Part shown: in pieces, positions 48,405-64,000 of the stretch
How the letters are laid out: the number at the start of each line of letters is the position of its first letter
Numbering within the stretch: the stretch's first letter is position 1
Origin: Salinisphaeraceae bacterium
Lineage (GTDB): Bacteria > Pseudomonadota > Gammaproteobacteria > Nevskiales > Salinisphaeraceae
Reading direction: 5' to 3'
Length of the DNA stretch: 64,000 bases
Assembly (NCBI GenBank): GCA_002683405.1
Contig: NYTH01000027.1
Span: forward strand, 1 to 64,000
The notes under the pieces: generated by a model
Told to the model about the DNA's origin: nothing
The model's database searches: none
What the model saw: only the letters and a program-made list of their open reading frames with translations
Translations under genes and position numbers: made by a program

Positions 48405-49486
48405 ATGCACCCGCGCTCGATGTGTCGCAGACGCTGCGCCGCGGCGAATTCCGGCTCGACGCCCGGCTGGCCTTTGAAAACGCCGGCGCCATGGGCCTGT
48501 ACGGCCCGTCCGGCTGCGGCAAGACCACGCTGCTGCGCTGCATCGCCGGGCTGGAGCCGATGGTCCGGGGTCATGTGCGCATTGCCAATACGGACTGGCA
48601 GACGTCGGCCGGCCAGGCGCTGCCGGCCCACAGGCGACGGGTGGGGTACGTGTTCCAGGACGCCCGGCTGTTCCCGCATCTGAACGTCGCCGGCAACCTG
48701 CGTTTTGCGCTGCGAGCCGCTCGGGGCAACCGACCGGCGCTGTTCAGCGAAACCGTTGATCGCTTTAACCTGAGCGGCCTGCTCAAACGCCGCCCCGGCA
48801 CCCTGTCCGGCGGCGAACAGCGCCGCGTGGCCCTGGCTCGCGCACTCCTGCGTCAGCCGGACCTGCTGCTGCTGGACGAACCGCTGACCGGGCTCGATGC
48901 GACCCAGAAGCTTGAGGTGCTGCCCTATCTCGACCGGCTACGGGCGGAACGGCTGCTGCCGATGTTGATGGTCAGTCACCATATCGACGAGATCATCCGC
49001 GTCTGCGACCAGCTCGTGCGCATGGACGCGGGCCAGGTAGTGGCCAGCGGACCACTAGATGCCGTCCTGCTACGACATGACCTGCCCATGCTGGCCGGCG
49101 ACGAAGCCAGCAGCATGCTTCGCGGCGTGGTAAAGGGCTTCGACGAGCGCTACGGCATGACGCGGGTGGACTGCGATTTCCAGACTCTCCTGCTGCCGGG
49201 GCACCAGGGCACGCTGGGCGAAACACTGCGGCTGCGCATCCTGGCGCGCGACGTCAGCCTGTGCCTTTCCCAGCCGCGCGACACCAGTATCCAGAACATT
49301 CTGCCGGTCACCATCGAGGGCCTGAGCGCCGCCGGTCCGGCCGAGGTAGACATTGCACTTCAGCTCGGCGAACAGCGGCTACTGGCGCGCGTCACGGCGC
49401 GGGCGCAGGACAAGCTCAAGCTCGTGCCCGGCCAGAAGCTCTTCGCGCAAATCAAGGGCGTGGCAGTAAGACGAAGTGAGGCGTGA
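48401..49486 (+). CDS. modC: molybdate ABC transporter ATPase ModC
   Basis: This 361-aa ATPase has Walker A GPSGCGKTTLL near residue 35, a Q-loop VFQDARLFPH, signature LSGGEQRRVALARAL, Walker B LLLLDEPLTGLD and a switch His in MVSHHIDEI. A C-terminal TOBE (mop-like) domain from about residue 295 may bind oxyanion for feedback control. It starts with an ATGA overlap to modB. It is followed by a shared bidirectional terminator with rpoC. Confidence 0.95.
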   Translation: MNAPALDVSQTLRRGEFRLDARLAFENAGAMGLYGPSGCGKTTLLRCIAGLEPMVRGHVRIANTDWQTSAGQALPAHRRRVGYVFQDARLFPHLNVAGNLRFALRAARGNRPALFSETVDRFNLSGLLKRRPGTLSGGEQRRVALARALLRQPDLLLLDEPLTGLDATQKLEVLPYLDRLRAERLLPMLMVSHHIDEIIRVCDQLVRMDAGQVVASGPLDAVLLRHDLPMLAGDEASSMLRGVVKGFDERYGMTRVDCDFQTLLLPGHQGTLGETLRLRILARDVSLCLSQPRDTSIQNILPVTIEGLSAAGPAEVDIALQLGEQRLLARVTARAQDKLKLVPGQKLFAQIKGVAVRRSEA

Positions 49487-49550
49487 AAGTCCGGCCTAAC
49501 TCCGGCAGCGCCAGACCGGCGCTCACCCTCAGACCGGCCCGCCACCCATA

Positions 49551-49580
49551 AAAAAAGCCGCCTCTCTTCGAGGCGGCTTT
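49551..49580. terminator. bidirectional terminator between modC and rpoC
   Basis: An 11-bp stem AAAGCCGCCTC (49554-49564) pairs with 49570-49580 around a 5-nt loop. It has a run of T on both strands: six or more in the rpoC direction, three in the modC direction. It lies 27 bp past the rpoC stop and serves both converging operons. Confidence 0.85.
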
Positions 49581-49607
49581 GCATTGCCGTGTCGGCGACC
49601 ACGGGGG

Positions 49608-53831
<4,224 letters not shown>

Positions 53832-53855
53832 GGGTTGCTCCGCAACTCGTTAAGG

Positions 53856-53906
53856 GTGAGGGGTAAGGGCTGAGGGGTAAAAACGCTTTTGCGCCCTACC
53901 CCTCAC
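53856..53906. repeat. palindromic repeat in the rpoB-rpoC gap
   Basis: GTGAGGGGTA at 53856-53865, with A then GGGC to 53870, pairs with GCCC and TACCCCTCAC at 53893-53906. This gives a 14-bp stem with one bulged base. A further direct copy, TGAGGGGTA, lies at 53871-53879, and related CCTCACACCTCAC sits at the rpoB stop (53928-53940). It is probably a dispersed intergenic repeat of the genome, transcribed within the rpoBC mRNA. Confidence 0.65.
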
Positions 53907-53939
53907 AGTTCGCGCGCAGCGCGACGACCTCACACCTCA

Positions 53940-58022
<4,083 letters not shown>

Positions 58023-58099
58023 GGATGGATACCCTTGCGAATTTGGATTCAACCCGCCTGGCGGGCTGCGTCATCATCTGGAAACGGCTGGAAAGCAAC

Positions 58100-58129
58100 A
58101 AAAGGCCGGCAGCATTCAAGCTACCAGCC
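58100..58129 (-). terminator. attenuator hairpin before rpoB
   Basis: A 10-bp stem with two G-T wobbles in the RNA (58104-58113 with 58120-58129) has a 6-nt loop. It is followed in the minus direction by TTTTGTT. It lies between rplL and rpoB, the position of the well-known partial terminator that lowers rpoBC expression relative to the ribosomal genes in E. coli. Confidence 0.7.
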
Positions 58130-58178
58130 GGTTCAACCCGTTGAATTGAGTGGCGTTTGCGCGATCAACAATACCCGG

Positions 58179-58226
58179 ATTATAACCGATAAATTCGCCG
58201 GGTACAGGGCCAACCCGTACCCGGCG
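58179..58226 (-). promoter_or_regulatory. hairpin and consensus -10 box between rplL and rpoB
   Basis: A long hairpin (58196-58205 plus 58207-58209, with 58214-58216 and 58217-58226, CCAA-type loop) follows the rplL stop by about 37 bp and has no T-run. Just after it on the minus strand lies a perfect TATAAT (58179-58184), but no good -35 box sits 17 bp upstream. It could be a processing site, a weak internal promoter for rpoBC, or both. Confidence 0.4.
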
Positions 58227-58262
58227 ATGATCTTCACGTTCAAGTCGTCAAACGCGAGAAGC

Positions 58263-58646
58263 TTACTTGAGCTCGACGGTAGCGCCGGCTTCCTCGAGCT
58301 GCTTCTTCATTTCCTCGGCATCGGCCTTGGCCACGCCTTCCTTGACCACGGCGGGCGCGCCTTCGACCAGTTCCTTGGCTTCCTTCAGGCCCAGGCCGGT
58401 GATGGCACGCACGGCCTTGATGGCGGACACCTTGTTCTCGCCGAAGCTGGCCAGGTGAACGTCGAACTCGTCCTTTTCTTCCTCTGCGGCGGCTTCGCCA
58501 CCACCGGCAGCGCCGCCGGCGGCCACGGCCACGGGGGCAGCGGCAGACACGCCGAACTTTTCTTCCATCATGGACACGAGGTCGACGATGTCCATCACGG
58601 ACATTTCGGAAATTGCCTCGAGAACTTCTTCCTTAGTAGCAGCCAT
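58263..58646 (-). CDS. rplL: 50S ribosomal protein L7/L12
   Basis: This 127-aa stalk protein has an N-terminal dimerisation part ([20 protein letters not shown]) and an Ala/Gly hinge around residues 38-55. The factor-binding C-domain contains [23 protein letters not shown] 58646 with AAGGAG upstream gives the standard start. Confidence 0.98.
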   Translation of the reverse strand: MAATKEEVLEAISEMSVMDIVDLVSMMEEKFGVSAAAPVAVAAGGAAGGGEAAAEEEKDEFDVHLASFGENKVSAIKAVRAITGLGLKEAKELVEGAPAVVKEGVAKADAEEMKKQLEEAGATVELK

Positions 58647-58715
58647 TGTTAACTCCTTGAAAACATTGTTTCGCAAGCGTGAAAAGCCTGCGAGCGTCGT
58701 GATTTAAGAGGGGGC

Positions 58716-59243
58716 TCAAGCAGCCTGTTTCTGATCGCGAACTGCCGCCACCGTGCGGGTGAACTTGGCGACCGGCTCGCGCGTGACGGTGGCCAGTTTG
58801 GTAACCGGCGCATTCATCGCGCGCATCAGCTGGGCCAATGCTTCTTCACGGGTGGGCAGCGTGGCCAGACGGTCCAGATCTTCGCCGGGCAGTACCTGCC
58901 CGCCAAAGGAGATCGCCGTGACCTTCAGCAGTTCATGCTTCTTGCGGAATTCGCTGATGACTCGCGCAGCGGAACCGGCGTCTTCGAGCGAGAAGCCCAG
59001 AATGACCGGCCCTTCGAACGCATCGTTCATGCAGGCGTATTCCGTGTCTGCCAACGCCAGCTTGGCCAGAGAATTCTTGACGACCTTGAGGTAGGCACCG
59101 CCTTCGCGGGCCTTGACTCGCAGGTCATCCATCTGACCGGCCGACAACCCGCGATACTCGGCCAGAACGGCTGAGTAGGCGCGGGAGGCGACCTCGCTGA
59201 CTTCGGCAACCATGGCTTGCTTGGCCTGATAACTCATTGCCAT
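58716..59243 (-). CDS. rplJ: 50S ribosomal protein L10
   Basis: This 175-aa base of the ribosomal stalk binds L7/L12 dimers through its C-terminal helix. SYQAKQAMVAEVSEVASRAY and YLKVVKNSLAKLALADTEYA are diagnostic. ATG 59243 is chosen for AGGAG eight bases upstream; ATG 59237 is an alternative. A roughly 300-bp leader precedes it. Confidence 0.97.
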   Translation of the reverse strand: MAMSYQAKQAMVAEVSEVASRAYSAVLAEYRGLSAGQMDDLRVKAREGGAYLKVVKNSLAKLALADTEYACMNDAFEGPVILGFSLEDAGSAARVISEFRKKHELLKVTAISFGGQVLPGEDLDRLATLPTREEALAQLMRAMNAPVTKLATVTREPVAKFTRTVAAVRDQKQAA

Positions 59244-59544
59244 AGCCAACACTCCTTGAATAAGTCGACCGCTTGCGCCGTCGACAACATGCGGCTGTCA
59301 TCCTCGCGGACTTCAGCCCCTTTGAAGGCATTACATGCGCCCGCTGAAGGGCATGCATGCCATCTGCGCGGGCCGACGTTGATTCGTCTTTGATACCGGC
59401 CGAACAAGTCCAGCCGGTCACCAGCGGTCTTTGATGTCAGCCTCGCTCCAGCGGAGTGGCTGCTTACAAAGTTCCTTTTCGGCGAATGGTCAGGCGCGAC
59501 TGATTCCGCTCAAGCCTGACCTTTCACCCGTCGCGGCTCGCCAG
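59244..59544 (-). promoter_or_regulatory. rplJ leader region, probable L10 autoregulatory site
   Basis: This 301-bp stretch between rplA and rplJ has no gene. It contains a hairpin GGTCAGGC at 59488-59495 with 59514-59521, and several shorter GC-rich stems nearer rplJ. In E. coli the equivalent leader binds the L10-L7/L12 complex to repress rplJL translation. Placement here is by synteny and length only; I did not verify the kink-turn motif. Confidence 0.4.
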
Positions 59545-60240
59545 CTAGGCGGCAAGCCCCGAATGATCCACCGTAATGCCCGGCCCCATCGTGGTCGACA
59601 GGGTCAGCTTCTGGAAATAGATGCCCTTGGACGAACTGGGCTTGGCCTTCTTCAGATCCGCCATGAGAGCCCGGAGGTTCTCGGCCAGCGCCTCGTCGGC
59701 GAAATCCACCTTGCCGATGGCCGCGTGCACGATGCCGCCCTTGTCGGCCCGATACTGCACCTGGCCCGCCTTGGCGTTCTTGACGGCGCCGGCCACGTCG
59801 GCCGTGACGGTGCCGGTCTTCGGATTGGGCATGAGGCCCTTGGGGCCCAGAATCTGGCCCAGCTTGCCGACTACCGGCATGGCGTCGGGCGAGGCAATCA
59901 CGATGTCGAAATTGATCTCGCCTTTCTGAACCTGTTCGGCCAGATCCTCATAGCCCACGATGTCGGCCCCGGCTTCCTTCGCCGCATCGGCGTTGGCGCC
60001 CTGCGTGAAGACGGCCACGCGAACGCTGCGGCCGGTGCCGTTGGGCATGACCGTTGAGCCACGCACAACCTGGTCGGACTTGCGGGTATCGATACCCAGG
60101 TTCACCGCGACTTCAAGTGATTCCTTGAATCGCGCGTTCGACAGCTCCTTGAGCAGCGACAGCGCCTCGTCCAGCGAATACACCTTGGCCGGATCGATCT
60201 TCTCGGCAAACAGTTTCTTGCGCTTACTGAGCTTCGCCAT
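59545..60240 (-). CDS. rplA: 50S ribosomal protein L1
   Basis: This 231-aa mobile-stalk protein also represses the L11 operon in E. coli. [40 protein letters not shown] and the closing [12 protein letters not shown] are typical. ATG 60240 lies two bases after the rplK stop; the longer frame to 60333 merely runs back through rplK. Confidence 0.98.
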   Translation of the reverse strand: MAKLSKRKKLFAEKIDPAKVYSLDEALSLLKELSNARFKESLEVAVNLGIDTRKSDQVVRGSTVMPNGTGRSVRVAVFTQGANADAAKEAGADIVGYEDLAEQVQKGEINFDIVIASPDAMPVVGKLGQILGPKGLMPNPKTGTVTADVAGAVKNAKAGQVQYRADKGGIVHAAIGKVDFADEALAENLRALMADLKKAKPSSSKGIYFQKLTLSTTMGPGITVDHSGLAA

Positions 60241-60242
60241 GA

Positions 60243-60671
60243 TCAGCCCTCCACCTGCAGACCCATGCTGCGGGCCGAGCCCGCAATAATCCGGACAGCC
60301 GCGTCCAAATCGGCGGCGTTCAGGTCCGGCCACTTCAATTCGGCAATCTCTTCCAGCTGCTTGCGCGTGACCTTGCCCACCTTCTTGGTGTTCGGCTCGG
60401 CCGAGCCGCTGGTGATCTTGGCCGCCTTCTTCAGCAGCACGGCCGCCGGCGGGGTCTTCTTGATGAAGGAAAAGCTGCGGTCGGCGAACACCGTAATCAC
60501 CACGGGCACCGGCAAGCCGGGCTCGATGTCCTGCGTTTCGGCGTTGAACGCCTTGCAGAACTCCATGATGTTCACGCCATGCTGGCCCAGCGCCGGCCCC
60601 ACGGGCGGGCTCGGGTTGGCCTTGCCTGCAGGAATCTGCAGCTTGATGTAACCGGCTATTTTCTTAGCCAT
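60243..60671 (-). CDS. rplK: 50S ribosomal protein L11
   Basis: This 142-aa GTPase-centre protein is also needed for RelA activation. The N-domain [20 protein letters not shown] with its thiostrepton-site prolines and the C-domain end [15 protein letters not shown] are present. A 96-bp gap follows nusG; the rplK ribosome-binding site is AAGGAG close to the ATG. Confidence 0.98.
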   Translation of the reverse strand: MAKKIAGYIKLQIPAGKANPSPPVGPALGQHGVNIMEFCKAFNAETQDIEPGLPVPVVITVFADRSFSFIKKTPPAAVLLKKAAKITSGSAEPNTKKVGKVTRKQLEEIAELKWPDLNAADLDAAVRIIAGSARSMGLQVEG

Positions 60672-60767
60672 GCTCTACTCCTTACTGGTACCAGCGCCGG
60701 ACTCGGTGGTCGCGGCTCCCAGGGGTTGACGAAACGAGCCCTGGCGGGCCCTGCTCAAAAAACCTGT

Positions 60768-61301
60768 CTATCCTTTCTCGACCTGGCTGAAATCCAGATC
60801 GACCGGCGTCGAGCGGCCGAAAATCATGACGGCCACGCGCAAGCGGTTCTTTTCGTAATTGACCTCTTCGACCACGCCGTTGAAATCGGCGAACGGCCCG
60901 TCGGTCACACGCACTTCCTGGCCCGGCTCGAACAGCGTCTTCGGCCGCGGCGCTTCCACACTCTCTTCCACACGGTTGAGAATCTGGTTTGCCTCGGCAT
61001 CGGAAATCGGTGCCGGACGATCCGCCGTACCGCCGATGAAGCCCATGACCTTGGGCACATTCTTGACCAGGTGCCACGTCTGATCGTTCATTTCCATCTG
61101 GACCAGGACATAGCCCGGGAAGAACTTGCGCTCCGTGGTGCGCCGCTGCCCATCCTTGATTTCCACCACTTCCTCGGTGGGCACCAGGATGTCACCGAAA
61201 AAGTCTTCCATCTCGTGACGCCGGACATGCTCCAGCAGGGACTTCTTCACCTGATTCTCGTATTGAGAATAGGCGTGTACCACGTACCAATGCTTAGCCA
61301 T
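60768..61301 (-). CDS. nusG: transcription elongation factor NusG
   Basis: This 177-aa factor couples RNA polymerase to Rho or to S10 on the ribosome. The NGN domain ([32 protein letters not shown]) and the C-terminal KOW domain ([20 protein letters not shown]) are complete. It lies 31 bp after secE. Confidence 0.98.
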   Translation of the reverse strand: MAKHWYVVHAYSQYENQVKKSLLEHVRRHEMEDFFGDILVPTEEVVEIKDGQRRTTERKFFPGYVLVQMEMNDQTWHLVKNVPKVMGFIGGTADRPAPISDAEANQILNRVEESVEAPRPKTLFEPGQEVRVTDGPFADFNGVVEEVNYEKNRLRVAVMIFGRSTPVDLDFSQVEKG

Positions 61302-61332
61302 CTTTATGTCTTTACCTTTCGCCGCGGCTCGA

Positions 61333-61707
61333 TCAGCGCCCGGTAAGCATCTGCACGGCCCAGGCGAGCACGACGTCCAGGGCCCAGATGAATACGGAGA
61401 GAATGAGCACGACCACGATTACCATCAGCGTGGTCTGCATGGTTTCCTGGCGCGTCGGCCACACCACACGGCGCAGTTCGGTGCGCGAGCCCTGAATATA
61501 GCCCCACGCGGTCTTGCCAAGCGCCGTCTGCAGGGCGATCACAATGGCCAGCCCGGCGCCTGCCAGCATGCCCAGCACGCGAACGAGGTCGTTGTACTGC
61601 GGCTCGAACCAGTAATAGCCGAATATGCTGGCCGACAGAACGCCGACCGCCAGCCACAGCAGCGCGGTATCGACGAATGAGCCGCTCTGTTCTTCGCGAG
61701 TTGCCAT
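61333..61707 (-). CDS. secE: preprotein translocase subunit SecE
   Basis: This 124-aa membrane protein has three predicted helices (about residues 13-33, 41-60 and 88-112). The conserved amphipathic segment [17 protein letters not shown] precedes the last helix. It clamps SecY. It lies 43 bp downstream of tRNA-Trp and probably shares its transcript. Confidence 0.97.
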   Translation of the reverse strand: MATREEQSGSFVDTALLWLAVGVLSASIFGYYWFEPQYNDLVRVLGMLAGAGLAIVIALQTALGKTAWGYIQGSRTELRRVVWPTRQETMQTTLMVIVVVLILSVFIWALDVVLAWAVQMLTGR

Positions 61708-61750
61708 GAAGTGCTTCGGCTACGCCTTGAGCTGTTGTAAATCAGTGATT

Positions 61751-61826
<76 letters not shown>

Positions 61827-61870
61827 AAAATCGCTTTTCGAGCCTGACCCTGCCCGAAAAAAGGTGGCGG

Positions 61871-61899
61871 ATAATACCACATTAAAGCGGCGTTGCCAG
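61871..61899 (-). promoter_or_regulatory. promoter of the tRNA-Trp-secE-nusG transcript
   Basis: On the minus strand CTGGCA (61894-61899) is followed after 17 bp by TATTAT (61871-61876). It lies between the terminator after tRNA-Thr and the tRNA-Trp gene, about 45 bp from the mature tRNA start. Confidence 0.65.
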
Positions 61900-61918
61900 T
61901 CCGGCCTCGCCTGCAAAG

Positions 61919-61950
61919 AAAAAGGGAGCAAGACCCGAGGGCTTGCTCCC
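61919..61950 (-). terminator. terminator after tRNA-Thr
   Basis: GGGAGCAAG at 61924-61932 pairs perfectly with 61942-61950 around a 9-nt loop. In the minus direction five T follow (61919-61923). It begins seven bases past the encoded CCA of tRNA-Thr. Confidence 0.87.
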
Positions 61951-61956
61951 CGTATT

Positions 61957-62031
<75 letters not shown>

Positions 62032-62077
62032 GGGAATATCGTCTGAATTCAGCGGGCCAGCAGCCCGGCGGCGCGTA

Positions 62078-62106
62078 ACTTTACGTGCGGCTGCAAAACG
62101 GGTCAA
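62078..62106 (-). promoter_or_regulatory. tRNA-Thr promoter
   Basis: TTGACC (62101-62106) is followed after 17 bp by TAAAGT (62078-62083), then a GC-rich discriminator TACGCGCCG, on the minus strand. Transcription would start about 40 bp before the tRNA. It overlaps the space directly after the wecG-like stop codon. Confidence 0.7.
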
Positions 62107-62125
62107 GAAAAAGCACCGCCCGTGC

Positions 62126-62911
62126 CTAGTTACAACCGGAAAACCGCCTGCGGACCGCCCACAGCAGCAGGCCCAGGGTGAACGGGATATCGTCCACGAG
62201 GTAGCGCCGCCACAGCCGGGCGGGTTCGGTGGCCAGACGATGCAGCCATTCGAGCCCGATCACCTGGAGCCACCGGGGGGCCCGCGAAGCCCGGCCCGCA
62301 ATAAAGCTGAACGAGAATCCGACCCCCAGCCAGGCCCGACCGGGAAAGGACGGCATCAGCTTCGCGATCAGCTTTTCCTGCTTGGGGCAGCCCAGGCCGA
62401 CAAATACCAGGCGGGCATCGCTTTCGCGAATGACGTTCTCCACGGCCTGGCTGGCGGCCGCATCCTGCTCGAAGCCAAAGGGTGGACAGTGCGTAGTGAC
62501 ATTCAGCCCGGGATATCGCCGAGCAAGCAGCGCCGCCGCTTCATCGGCCGCGCCCGGCTCGCCGCCCAGGAACAGAACGGGAACGCCCGAGCGCGCAGCG
62601 GCGTCCGCCAGCGGCTCGACCAGGTCGGAACCGCACACGCGTTCCGGTAGCGGCTCGCCCGCCAGCTTGCTGGCCCAAACCAGCGGCATGCCGTCGGCCA
62701 CCCGCAACGTCGCGGGCCGGGTCAGAGTCACGAAGGACTGGTCCAGCACCAGTCGACGCAGGATATCCACATTGACGGTGACCACCCAGCAATCCTGCTG
62801 CGCCTGCACCGCACCCATGACCTGACCAACCGTTTCGCTACGCGTGAGCGCATCGATATCACAGCCCCTGAGCGTCAGAGTATCGGGACGCATTGAAAGA
62901 ACACTCTCCAT
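62126..62911 (-). CDS. WecG/TagA/CpsF-family glycosyltransferase
   Basis: The product is about 261 aa. The family blocks VADGMPLVWASKLAGEPLPE with the key Asp, VLFLGGEPGAADEAA, VFVGLGCPKQEKLIA and WLGVGFSFSFIAGRASRAPR, then GLEWLHRLATEPARLWRRYL at the C-terminus, are all present. Members transfer N-acetylmannosamine or a related sugar to lipid-linked precursors of surface polymers. It is not surrounded by other polysaccharide genes: it stands alone between tRNA-Gly and tRNA-Thr. The start is uncertain. ATG 62911 gives the family length, ATG 62893 is possible, and the open frame extends to 63136 through unconserved sequence that runs into the tRNA-Gly fragments. Confidence 0.88.
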   Translation of the reverse strand: MESVLSMRPDTLTLRGCDIDALTRSETVGQVMGAVQAQQDCWVVTVNVDILRRLVLDQSFVTLTRPATLRVADGMPLVWASKLAGEPLPERVCGSDLVEPLADAAARSGVPVLFLGGEPGAADEAAALLARRYPGLNVTTHCPPFGFEQDAAASQAVENVIRESDARLVFVGLGCPKQEKLIAKLMPSFPGRAWLGVGFSFSFIAGRASRAPRWLQVIGLEWLHRLATEPARLWRRYLVDDIPFTLGLLLWAVRRRFSGCN

Positions 62912-63071
62912 CGGGTCGCCAAACGAGGGCCAGAGATTGTCGACAAACCGGAGCTCAGGCAAGTGGCCTCTGTATTTTCCACCAGCCCGCAGCGGTCGTA
63001 GAACTAGAGGCATGGGCTCCAGCCCTTGCGGCAGAGACCGGCAACCGGAACGGATGTGAAAAAGGCGCGAT

Positions 63072-63149
63072 GGGCGATGGGAATCGGCGGCAGCGCAGCG
63101 AGTCCGGAGGATTCGGCCCAGGGACGGGCCGAACAACCCACATCATCAG
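63072..63149 (-). pseudogene. interrupted 3' fragment of a second tRNA-Gly
   Basis: Two 15-nt pieces identical to the intact tRNA-Gly T-arm region occur in order, gggcgatgggaatcg at 63072-63086 and aacccacatcatcag at 63135-63149. A 48-bp insertion separates them. The insertion contains a perfect 8-bp hairpin (TTCGGCCC at 63112-63119 with 63126-63133). The copy lacks the anticodon arm and 5' half and cannot be functional. Confidence 0.7.
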
Positions 63150-63193
63150 GCGGCGCGAAGCGGCGCTGAAAACGGCGATTCGGGGATGGAGGT

Positions 63194-63267
<74 letters not shown>

Positions 63268-63337
63268 TTGTTCATAACCTCGAACTGACTCTGCTCGCTC
63301 GGGCCTTCCTGCCCTCACTAAATTCTAACGCCTTCCG

Positions 63338-63357
63338 GCCCGCCATCCATGGCGGGC
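63338..63357. repeat. perfect palindrome in the tRNA-Gly upstream region
   Basis: GCCCGCCAT at 63338-63346 and its exact complement at 63349-63357 are separated by two bases. It lies in the 516-bp gene-free gap between tRNA-Gly and tRNA-Tyr, which otherwise holds a tRNA fragment and the 59-bp repeat array. Confidence 0.6.
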
Positions 63358-63398
63358 GCTCAGCGGGGCCGAGCTGTGCTCGTCCTTATCCGCTTCGC

Positions 63399-63416
63399 CC
63401 ATTGAACTACGCCCGC
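63399..63416 (-). pseudogene. 5' fragment of a tRNA-Gly copy
   Basis: These 18 bases are identical to the first 18 bases of the intact tRNA-Gly (complement of 63250-63267: acceptor strand plus start of the D-arm), 149 bp upstream of it. Nothing tRNA-like follows, so this is a truncated remnant of a duplication. Confidence 0.75.
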
Positions 63417-63502
63417 GCAACAGCAACCCTAATACAAAGCGAGATAATCTCGCTACGGCACAATGCCGAATATCGCGAAAAACGCTGAAAGGGGAAGCAC
63501 GC

Positions 63503-63747
63503 GACTGCTCCGCTCCGGCGTTATGCCTGGGAGTATGAAAACTCTTGCAGGAGGGATTTCCCGTCTCTTCGCTCCGGCGTTCCGCCTGAGAGTACGAAAA
63601 CTCTTGCAGGAGGGATTTCCCGCCTCTTCGCTCCGGCGTTCCGCCTGAGAGTATGAAAACTCTTGCAGGAGGAATTTTCCGCTTCTTCGCCCCGGCGTTC
63701 CGCCTGAGAGTATTAATACTCTTGCAGGAGGAATTTCCCGCCTGGTT
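63503..63747 (-). repeat. 59-bp tandem direct repeats downstream of tRNA-Tyr
   Basis: The segment ACTCTTGCAGG recurs at 63541, 63600, 63659 and 63718, a period of exactly 59 bp. Four copies abut without spacers, the outermost one at about 63503 being degenerate. Each junction can fold into a 9-bp stem (CCTGAGAGT with ACTCT..CAGG, two bulged bases) with a 6-nt loop. In the copy nearest the tRNA the loop ATTAAT is itself palindromic. As 59 is not a multiple of three and frames shift, the array is not coding. It would be part of the tRNA-Tyr precursor transcript. Confidence 0.9.
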
Positions 63748-63783
63748 CTCCCCGTTCCCAAATTAAATTCGGTGGGCGGGAAA

Positions 63784-63868
<85 letters not shown>

Positions 63869-63898
63869 GGTCGTCTCGGCTGGCGCGAGAAGGCGCGT

Positions 63899-63927
63899 AT
63901 TCTTCGTAAACACCCCCTGAATGTCAA
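63899..63927 (-). promoter_or_regulatory. tRNA-Tyr promoter
   Basis: On the minus strand a perfect TTGACA (63922-63927) is followed after 17 bp by AAGAAT (63899-63904) and a GC-rich discriminator ACGCGCC. Transcription would start about 25 bp before the tRNA. Confidence 0.7.
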
Positions 63928-64000
63928 CCGCCCCGGCCGGGCATTCGCACCCGGTCTCTGCCCTCATCAGGGCCCGGCGCACTTAAAGATTTCGCCGTAT

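Noticed and set aside
62113-62125. Short stem and T-run right at the wecG-like stop as a terminator
   Set aside because: The stem is only four pairs and the T-run overlaps the -35 region of the tRNA-Thr promoter. Too weak to call.
62912-63136. N-terminal extension of the WecG-like protein
   Set aside because: The extra 75 residues are not part of the family and run back into tRNA-Gly fragment sequence; the frame is open only because of high GC.
63503-63747. Possible CRISPR array
   Set aside because: The 59-bp units abut directly with no unique spacers, and there are no cas genes nearby.
63453-63761. 102-residue open frame across the 59-bp repeats
   Set aside because: The 59-bp period is not a multiple of three, so each copy is read in another frame. 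The apparent protein is an artefact of a GC-rich repeat.

Overview
The window is a GC-rich chromosomal stretch from a gammaproteobacterium. I infer this from the lptD-surA-pdxA-rsmA run, the canonical str, S10, spc and alpha ribosomal blocks, the secE-nusG-rplKAJL-rpoBC block, and RpoA, RpoB and EF-Tu sequences of gammaproteobacterial type. A member of the Xanthomonadales/Chromatiales side, such as a Wenzhouxiangella relative, would fit, but that placement is a guess.

Layout. 1-542: start of an AmgK-like sugar kinase (minus strand, cut by the window edge). 752-6122: lptD, surA, pdxA and rsmA, overlapping on the plus strand (outer-membrane assembly, vitamin B6, rRNA methylation). 6156-17925: a complete-looking minus-strand Tad/Flp pilus locus (flp, two tadE-like genes, cpaB/rcpC, rcpA secretin, tadZ, tadA, tadB, tadC, tadD, DUF3613), ending in a membrane PAS-GGDEF-degenerate-EAL protein. 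apaH follows at 18077-18913. The Tad block therefore sits between rsmA and apaH, where apaG is normally found. 18981-19620: four copies of a nested palindromic repeat. 19697-26318: MMPL/RND transporter, YCF48-like protein and DUF1302 outer-membrane protein. 26565-27659: DUF481 outer-membrane protein.

27751-46773 (minus strand; transcription runs from high to low coordinates): rpsL-rpsG-fusA-tuf, then a terminator, then rpsJ to rplQ with secY and rpoA. The order is canonical. One structured element of about 276 bp with 31-bp terminal inverted repeats lies between rpsN and rpsH. 46903-49486: modABC molybdate transporter on the plus strand, lying between rpoC and rpsL. 49608-61707: secE-nusG-rplK-rplA-rplJ-rplL-rpoB-rpoC on the minus strand, with attenuator-like hairpins. 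61751-63868: tRNA-Trp, tRNA-Thr, a WecG/TagA-type glycosyltransferase gene, tRNA-Gly with broken tRNA-Gly fragments, a four-copy 59-bp tandem repeat, and tRNA-Tyr. tufB, usually found between these tRNAs and secE, is absent.

Functionally the window is mostly the transcription and translation core. Three accessory modules interrupt or flank conserved operons: the Tad pilus with a cyclic-di-GMP protein, a hydrophobic-solute or lipid export-like cassette, and molybdate uptake. I see no IS transposase, phage gene or CRISPR array. The least explained material is non-coding: the 18981-19620 repeats, the spc-operon element at 35094-35369, the tRNA-Tyr downstream repeats at 63503-63747 and the tRNA-Gly fragments.
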